From Thalassia testudinum (taxonomy: Eukaryota; Streptophyta; Magnoliopsida; Alismatales; Hydrocharitaceae), in contig JAZHRO010000019.1 of the NCBI GenBank assembly GCA_037157565.1, positions 60,820,501-60,884,500 on the forward strand: 64,000 bases of DNA. The letters are read 5' to 3'. Below the pieces are notes generated by a model that saw nothing but the letters and a program-made list of their open reading frames with translations, was not told the origin of the DNA and did no database searches. Below are positions 57,190 to 64,000 of the stretch, in pieces. The position numbers and the translations under genes were made by a program. Numbering within the stretch: position 1 is the stretch's first letter; each line of letters opens with the position of its first letter.

Positions 57190-60100
57190 GCAATTCCACC
57201 ACCTCGCTCCTATACGACTCCAAATCTGCACGACAAACGAGCAAGTGGGTCAACCTCTTCATCATCACCGCCGCATAACGGGCAAACCTTACTCTCCCCA
57301 GGAACCTATCTCGCCCTCCAAACCTTAGTCACGAGCCTCCTCCTCCTAAGCAACCAAACAAAAATCTCGACCTTCAACGGACATGCGGCCTTCCAAACCT
57401 GTCTGCAATCTCTCACTAGATCCAAATCACCCGTGGGACCCCCACCGGACAATCTCCTGTACGCAGCCCCCACTGAGAACTCACTTTCATCCCAACCAAA
57501 CATATCATTTCCGAATGCCGGCTGCAGACCTTTTAATTCTTCAAGCAATCTCTGGAAATTGTGAGTTCTCGCATCTGAAAGATTCCCTATAAAGGACAGA
57601 CACCAACCACCTTCCCAAACATCAGCCACAGACGCCCTTTACTCTGGGACATAGCAAAAAGTCTCAGAAATCTTCTAGCCAGCGCACCCTGCCCCGTCTA
57701 ATCATCCTGCCAAAACTTGAAGATCTCCCCTTTCCCCACCACTGGTACAAAATAATTCTGCACCTTAGGAGCCACCATCGACAAACCTTTCAAGAAGTGA
57801 GAAGCATCCCTTGGCGAAGATATTAGGAGATCCCAATGCAGCGGGCCACCATAAGCCGTCCTGAAAACCCTGCCCACCAAATCCTCCCTACACTCCAAGA
57901 GGCCCCCAACACACTTCGTCAACAGGCTATCATTAGACCTCCCCAGATCCCTCACCCCAAGCCCCCCATCCTCCACCGGTTTGCAAACCTCCTCCCACGC
58001 CACCAACCTGGCACCAGGTCCATTCGACCCTTGATTGGACCAGAAGAAATTCCTCATAAGCCTCTCCATCTTCAAGACGATCTGTCGGGGCAACTTCAGG
58101 ATAGAGGTGAAATACGACGGCATCGCCACCAGAACCGCCTTGAGCAAGACCAACCTTCCACCCCTCGACAAAAGCCTGGACGCCCACCCTACCAACCTCC
58201 CCTCCAGCCTCTCCATCAGGGGAGCCCAGTCCTTTACCAGGATCCTACCATCTGTCAACAGCAAACCCAAATATCTGATTGGTAGCTTCACCTGCTCTGT
58301 GCCAAGACCCAAGCTACACTCCCTCACCTCTGCCTCCGTCAAATTAAAAGGGACAAAACCTGATTTAGACAGGTTAATCTGTAGACCTGAAGCTTCACCA
58401 AACAAGAAAAGTAAGATCCGCATCCTCCTGACTTCCGCTTCGCTGCCTTCTATAAAAAAAATCGTATCATCTGCATACTGCAACAATGGGATGCTTGTCC
58501 CATCTCCCAAAGAGAAACCCCTCACCAAGTTCCTCTCACAAGATTTCTTAGCCGCCCCTGCAAGTGCATCTGCTGCAATAACAAAAAGCATCGGAGACAA
58601 AGGACATCCCTATCTCACCCCCCTTCTCGGCTGAATCCAATCCCCTGCCGGATTTCCATTGATAAGAACCGAGAACGACGTCGTGGTGACACACCTCTTC
58701 ATCCACTCGATCCACACAGGTGGAAAACCCCTCTTCATCAAGGATGCCTAAAGAAACGACCACTGCACTGAATCATATGCCTTACTAAAATCGACCTTCC
58801 ACATGAAAGCCTTCCTTCGACTCCTCTTCCAAAACGACAGGATCTTCGAGGCCATCACGTACCCCTCCAAAATATTTCTGCTAGGAACAAAAGCCATCTG
58901 TACCGGATCCACAATCCTTGCCAAGGTCCTCCTCAGCCCATTCACCAAGATCTTAGCCACAATCAGGTAGATAGCATTTGAGAGAGCTATCGACCTGTAC
59001 TCCTGGATCTCCTCTGCACCCTCCTTCGGCAACAGGAACATGTAAAACTTGTTCAGTCTGTTGAAACCCAAATTTCCATCTCTGAACTCCTGCAAGACTT
59101 GCACCACATCCTCCTTCACCACCAGCCAAAACTCCTTATAAAAGGCAACCGGAAAACCATCCGGGCCTGGACACCCATTAGCATTCAGCCCCCAGATTGC
59201 CTTATGAATCTCATCTTCCTCAAATGGACTCGTCAAGAAACCTGCTTCAGCATCCCTGATCTGTGGCACCTTGGATCCCAACCACCTCCATCTTCCCCCT
59301 TGCCTCCTCCCTGTAAACTCTCTAAAGTACCTCGCAGCCGCCCCACCAACCGCCTCTCTTCCCACAAACTCCTTCCCTTCCACCACCAACCTATCAATCT
59401 AGTTCCTCCTCCTCCCTGATGCAGCCATATGAAAAAATCGAGTGTTAGAATCACCCTCCTTGAGCCACCTCTGCCTAGATCTCACCTTCCACTCCATTTC
59501 CACCTTCTGATCTTCCTCTTGTATCACCTGTAAGCACATCGCTCTGTTCACCCTATCAACATTAGAAAGAAGACCAACATCCTCAGCTAAGTCCAGTCGT
59601 GCAATCTCACTGAGAGCTTCGTCTTTCCTCTTCCCACGCTCCTTAATTTGCTTCTTATGGACCTTGAGGAAGGACCTCAAGTCTCGCAATTTAGCTTCCA
59701 ATCTGGCAACTGCCAAGCCATCCGCATGAACAGATCTCCATCTCTCTTCCATTAGCCTCCTGAATCCCTCTTCAAGGAGCCAGGCTCTATCGAACTTAAA
59801 ATACGTTCCATGCCTCCAACCCTTATTCGTCACCTACAGCAAGGGAGTGTGGTCCGAGAATGGCCGCTTCAGGGGTCTAACCTCTGCCACAGGGAACGTC
59901 TTTGCCATGGTCATCGAGACGAAAAATCTATCAATCGAAGACCGTTGTCCACCAGAACTCCTCCAGGTGAAGTGGCAAGAGGAGGGTGGCGCAACAAATC
60001 CCACAAAGGCCTCAAAGCCTTGGTCCACCCCCCTACGGCCATCTGGTCTATCCTTCGCCAGCAAAGTGACATTAAAATCACCTCCAATCAACCACGGTAT

Positions 60101-60505
60101 CCCCTGATGTGCTGCCACGACCTGGCCCAAATCCTCCCACAGAGCGTGCCTCCTCTCACTATCCGTCAGACCGTATACCGAGGAGAAGAGCATGCAAAGA
60201 TTGTCCCGACACCTCTGCAACCTGACAGTAACAACATGGGACCCGATCATCGAGTCCTACAAGGAGAAAGCATCTTCCTTCCACCCAACAACAATCCCAC
60301 CCGCACTTCCAACCGCATCAAGGGCCAAAAACTCCCCAAAACCGCTCCCCCCTACCTCCTTCCATAATCTCTTGTCACAGCTCCCCCACTTAGTCTCCTG
60401 AAGAAACACCACCTCAGGACCCCACCTCTGGATATATCCACACAAAGCTGCCCGCCTTGAGGGGTCGTTTAATCCCCTCACATTCCACGAAAGGACCTTA
60501 GTCAT
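57190..60505 (-). pseudogene. LINE ORF2: endonuclease and reverse transcriptase, broken
   Basis: ATG at 60503-60505 opens MTKVLSWNVRGLNDPSRRAA, the standard APE-endonuclease start. QETKW, GGDFNVTL, SSIDRFFVS and SDHTPLL follow (to 59834). The reverse transcriptase has NGCPGPDGFP and YRSIALSNAIYLIVAKIL (about 58980-59230), FSKAYDSVQW (near 58760), GCPLSPM and the active site LQYADDTIFF near 58475. The C-terminal zinc domain reads KVCPLCGGDDEEVD near 57270. In-frame TAG stops lie at 60257, 59834, 59399, 58748, about 58610 and 57698, then a frameshift near 57630. Both catalytic Asp residues are kept. Confidence 0.92.
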
Positions 60506-61015
60506 GGAGAAATTCAGGAGACTCCCCCTTGCATCATGCGCCTGAACCCCACCTCTGCAGCCACCTTGTCTACCTCCCCCTCTTCCACTTCATCAACCCT
60601 ACCAGGCAGGCCCTGCTGCATCTACCGCCCCCCAGCGAGGCATCCCTCTCCACAGCATGCACCACCTCCTCACCAGCCCCTCCCTCCTCCACCGAACCCT
60701 CCTCAGCCCCAGCACCTCCTCCAACTCCAACCACCCACTACTCGTCATTGCCAGCAGCAGCCACCGCCTCAACCCCCGTAGTACCTCCGCCACCTACCAA
60801 GCCCATCACCGACTTCTCCCCCCACCTACCAGCCGACGCATCAACGCCAACCACCACGATCCTCCGACGCTGGACATCCCCTTCCTCGCTCTTAGTTGGA
60901 GCGGTCACAACCCTCCCCCTCCGATAGGACCATCTCAGCTTGTACGTGAGCCGCTGCGATAGAGGCTTCCTCAGCCTCCACCTTTGCACGTGCATCACCT
61001 CCCCATCTGCGTCGC

Positions 61016-62304
61016 TCATCGCCACCAGTCGATCCAGTCGAGATCATGTCGAGGGCTCACCTCCAAAACCCCCCGACCGTGGTTAGCGCTAGAGGTCTGT
61101 CCCGGACCCTCGTGCGAAACGAAGCCCGACCCAGAGACCCCTCCGAAGACATCTCTCCCCGCCTCCAGATCCGGTCTGCCCAACCTAGATTTGCCACGAG
61201 AGCACCCCTTAAAACCCTGCTCCACCTCAGCAAGGTCCTCCGCCCTCAGCGCCGCAAACTCCATCGCCTCCTCCGCAAATCCCTCATTTCCCTCCGAAAC
61301 CCTCACCCTCTCGTCTACCTCAAATCGCGCCGCGGGGATCGCAACAGTCGCGCCATCATTGCCACGATCTTTCACCTTCCCAAAAACAGCCCATCCCCTG
61401 TCCGCCCGCACGTCACCTTCGACGCCAAGCTCCGCCGTCGCACTGCCAACCACCGCCTCAGCGAAAGACCGAGGTCTTCCAGGTTCCCGCGAGACCCGAA
61501 CCAGCCAAGAGGAGCTTCCCCATCTGAGGACCACCTTCTCTGCAAGCTGCATCCCTAGCTTCATCTCCACCCACGCCCTGAACCTCGGCAAGTCCATCGA
61601 TCTCATACCTAAACCTTCGCAGCTTCGGATCCTCGCAAATGGAGCGACCACTGCTGCAGCCACCTCCACGGTACAGAGGAAGAAAGGGACCCCCTCAATT
61701 AACACCCTCTACCTCACACCAACCGGCGGCTGCTCCTCCACGGCCCCAGCCAACCTCACCGGCCACCGCCACCTCACCACACCCCGGCCACACGGCAACT
61801 CCTTGAAAGCCAGGCATCGCAGCATCTCCCATCCAAGCCCCAACAGTATCAGGCAGCCGCGCTTGAGGGACGCCACTCTAAAGGTCCCCCTTCCGATCCC
61901 CAAGAATGAAGCGACCGCCCTTCTCAAGTCCCCTACACCTACCTCCCCTTCCAGCACCACCGCAACCAGAGCCGCCGCCAACCTCCCCTCCAAGGTCCCG
62001 ATCTTCTCCGACCACGGTGCCTCAACCTCCGCGAGAGGCACCCCCTCGTCTTCCCCACAAAGGCCTCGCCAACCAGCTCACGGAGCTCGCAGCCCGCCTG
62101 CCTATGTCCGAGGCCACCACACCACAGACACCTCACTGGCTCCCTACAGTTCACCGCAAAATGCCCCCACCTGAGGCACTTGAAACACCACACCAGCTCC
62201 ACCCCCCTCCACGACCTCTTCACCGCCGACCAACCAGAACCATCCCTCTCCCATCCACGCGTTTCCCTCCTCGCGCTCCCCCTCTCGCTCCCCCTCTTAC
62301 TCAT
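61016..62304 (-). pseudogene. LINE ORF1 with two zinc knuckles, broken
   Basis: ORF1 protein binds LINE RNA and acts as chaperone. ATG at 62304 gives MSKRGSERGSARRETRGWER and then two CX2CX4HX4C knuckles, CFKCLRWGHFAVNC and CLWCGGLGHRQAGC (about 62130-62200). The frame changes near 62040 and continues in 61709-62041 (an RRM-like or trimerisation region is not evident) and again in 61016-61705, which includes DLPRFRAWVEMKLGM. The C-terminal part is charged and without a known domain. Knuckles at the N-terminus are seen in several monocot LINEs. Confidence 0.8.
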
Positions 62305-62560
62305 TTTCCCCGTTGTATAAACAAGGCAAATTCACAATATGACATTGTATTCATTGAATTTCCATTTTGATGCTCAATTGATTGTACTTATCTATTTTAA
62401 ATGAAGATTAATGTGTGACTTCCATATTTACTTCCTGTGATCAACCTCGGACTTCATTTTTAGAATCTGAGTTTATAAATTTAAATGTTTGTTGTAAGAT
62501 TTTGTCGACTATACTATGACGCATATATTTAACACTCGACAAAACCCCAACAACATGGTG

Positions 62561-63650
62561 TTTAGAAATTTGAAACAAGTTTTGAGAAGTTTTTTTTTTT
62601 AAGGAGAGTTTTGATAAGTTTTGTATTGATTTTGATGGGTTTCTTTGAGAAAGATAGGTTTGATCGATCAATTCTTATATTGATTGATCAAACTTTGCTT
62701 TCTAAGAAACGTGAACTTAGATTTGATTACTTAAATCCAAGGTTGATCAATCAAGTGTTGATTGATCAACGCTAGTCACTTACCCTAATGACTTGTCTTT
62801 CGTGTGATTTAAGGACATTTAATGGTAGGGTTTGAGGCAATTCAATCTATTTTGCTTTGGCATGAACTAAAATCCCAAAATTGATGATTTATTCATAAAT
62901 CAAGGATCCATTTCCATGTCATTAAGGGGTAGATTAAAACCCTACCTGAGTCTAGTAAGAGTCAACATAGTTGTTGACAATTTCCGTAGAAGAGCTTAAT
63001 AATAAGAAAAGAGTATAACAAGTCATTAAAGGGATTTGTAGGATTGATCACCCTAACTTAGTGGACCAAAGGAGTTCACCGTGCTTGGGTTGGATGCCTG
63101 AGATAGGTTGGCAGTTGATAGCTACCTGTAAACAACCAGGACTTAGATGGAATTGGTTGCAGTGATAGGTTGTAAGCTAGTCATTGAAGGGGGTACTTGG
63201 ACCAACGATTCGACTGGCACCCATCGATGGATGACGTTGGGGTACCTAAGACTCGTTATAGGTGGTACTTCGATTAAAGGAAGGTGATGCCCACAAGTAG
63301 CAAAAGACGCTAAGGTACTAAAGGGGTGACAAGATGAGATCTCGTTCAAGGCTAGACCAAGCAAGGCACACTCGGAGACTACCACTCCTAGTGGGAGCAT
63401 TGTGGTGGTCAGAACATTTATCATTTCCCCACACTCGAAGATCTGTAAAGATCATTGACTTATCCTCAATTATTCTGAGTCGAGTTGGCTCCTTACGAAT
63501 TTGGGGTAGGTGGGGATAGCTCCCAATAGGCCTTCAGACTAATGTTAAGAATATTCTTGCAAAATGAGAATGGATATGCCTCACTCTAGAATCACAGGTA
63601 TTGGTGATTGCTTCCTTGATCAAGAAGTTGTTAATTTGATTAAAAGTATT
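62561..63650 (+). other. Probable continuation of gypsy 3' LTR
   Basis: Resumes after the solo LTR's right target copy. No coding sequence is seen. It contains the GATC palindrome group at 62662-62780. Continuity with 53690-54430 is inferred from the shared TGGTG target only. Confidence 0.4.
62662..62780. repeat. TTGATCAATCAA palindrome group
   Basis: GATCGATCAA, TTGATTGATCAA, TTGATCAATCAA and TTGATTGATCAA occur within about 110 bp. Each is a near-palindrome around TGATCA. Expected chance occurrence is low even in AT-rich DNA. Confidence 0.75.
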
Positions 63651-63699
63651 TTTTATAATGACAAATAATTATTTTTTGTGGAAATGAGTAATATTTACG

Positions 63700-64000
63700 C
63701 AGAAATTTTAGAGAGATTAAGTCTTGAAAAATGAAGATCAAAGGAAAATGAAGACTTTTCATTTTGATTAGTTTCATTTCTTTGTTGTTTTACTTTTAGA
63801 ATGTAAAAGAGCCTTGGATTTCATTCAAAATCATCCTTAGGTTACATCTAGAACCTTCCTATCTCTACTCTTTTATTTCAATTTACAAGACTAAGCTTCC
63901 CGTTAGTTTTTTAGACATTCTACCTTAAGTTCAGACGTCTAAGTCTATCTTTTCAAACGTCTTACCTAACCTCTTAGACGTCTAGAAAAATTTCCAGAAC
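63700..64000 (+). mobile_element. LTR-like sequence with AGACGTCT motifs, cut by window end
   Basis: The order of short blocks (GAAGAT.., TTTCTTTGTTGTTTTACTTTTAGAAT, AAGAGCCT, ATCCTTAGG, then AGACGTCT sites at about 63941 and 63976 with an AAACGTCT variant) resembles the U3 of the Copia LTR at 45265, though strongly diverged. Probably the start of another related LTR. Confidence 0.5.

Larger units (their letters stand above)
56855..62328 (-). mobile_element. Near-full-length LINE (L1-type non-LTR retrotransposon)
   Basis: About 5.47 kb on the minus strand. The poly(A) end is the T-run at 56856-56867. Target duplications are AATTACAATCTGACA (56840-56854) and AATTCACAATATGACA (62329-62344), with one indel and one substitution. 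ORF1 has zinc knuckles; ORF2 has APE endonuclease, reverse transcriptase and the C-terminal zinc domain. GC content is far above that of the LTR it sits in. Only about 25 bp precede the first ATG of ORF1, so the 5' end may be slightly shortened. Confidence 0.92.
54431..62555 (+). mobile_element. Athila-family solo LTR carrying a LINE
   Basis: Starts TGATGATAACATCATCATGAGC, like the Athila LTR start at 9156, and ends ..CAACAACA at 62555, after the TTTTGTCGACTATACTATGACGC block matching the Athila LTR end. Perfect 5-bp duplications TGGTG at 54426-54430 and 62556-62560. Net length without the LINE and its target copy is about 2635 bp, close to 2481 bp. A TATA box TATATAAG is at 55365-55372. No internal Athila sequence adjoins, hence solo LTR. 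Confidence 0.9.

Noticed and set aside
57836..58634. Plus-strand frames of 149 and 199 codons
   Set aside because: They are antisense to LINE reverse transcriptase, which has the recognised motifs on the minus strand.
60984..62174. 396-codon open frame on the plus strand
   Set aside because: It is antisense to LINE ORF1. The Pro/Ser/Thr/Arg-rich composition reflects the GC-rich third positions of the minus-strand gene.

Overview
The window is a repeat-dense plant nuclear region, probably silenced chromatin, in which I find no intact host gene. The signs of a plant nuclear genome are Athila, Tekay-chromovirus and UBN2-type Copia sequences, an APE-type LINE with two zinc knuckles, primer sites for initiator-Met and Asp tRNAs, and a short plastid ycf2 fragment. 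I cannot name the species. No tRNA, rRNA, CRISPR, phage or bacterial feature was seen.

Layout. 1-1305 is AT-rich and blank. About 1306-3964 is a solo LTR of a Tekay family. About 4.9-7.4 kb looks like an old, degraded LTR. An Athila element runs from 9156 to 34618 (5-bp duplication CATCC). Its RNase H region is split by a 10.45-kb Tekay chromovirus on the minus strand (16800-27253, duplication CACCT), and its right LTR is split by a solo Copia LTR (31737-33330). Removing that solo LTR and its duplication leaves a right LTR of 2481 bp, equal to the left one. After it come a plastid ycf2 scrap (34931-35046) and about 6.4 kb of low-repeat DNA with a few exon-like stretches. Next is a 5.5-kb gag-only Copia element (TR-GAG type, 41484-46960). 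A 5'-truncated Tekay-like element (about 49290-53689) is split by a second, unrelated gag-only element (49606-51825, duplication ATAGT). Its 3' LTR is split by an Athila-family solo LTR (54431-62555, duplication TGGTG), which in turn holds a 5.5-kb LINE on the minus strand (56855-62328). The window ends inside another LTR-like sequence.

Nothing here forms a working pathway. All element genes carry stops and frameshifts, mostly of C-to-T or G-to-A type (CAG or TGG turned into TAG), as expected of methylated, decaying repeats. Two polyproteins have also lost a catalytic aspartate.

The most unusual signal is regulatory. About forty copies, counted by eye, of the palindrome AGACGTCT (often CAGACGTCTG, with a GACGTC core) are packed around the putative promoters of two unrelated LTR families, one gypsy and one Copia, and appear again at the window's end. 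A third family carries CACGTG G-boxes in the same part of its LTR. Both are ACGT-core sites of the kind bound by plant bZIP factors. The arrays may be TE-borne enhancers acquired independently or exchanged between families.
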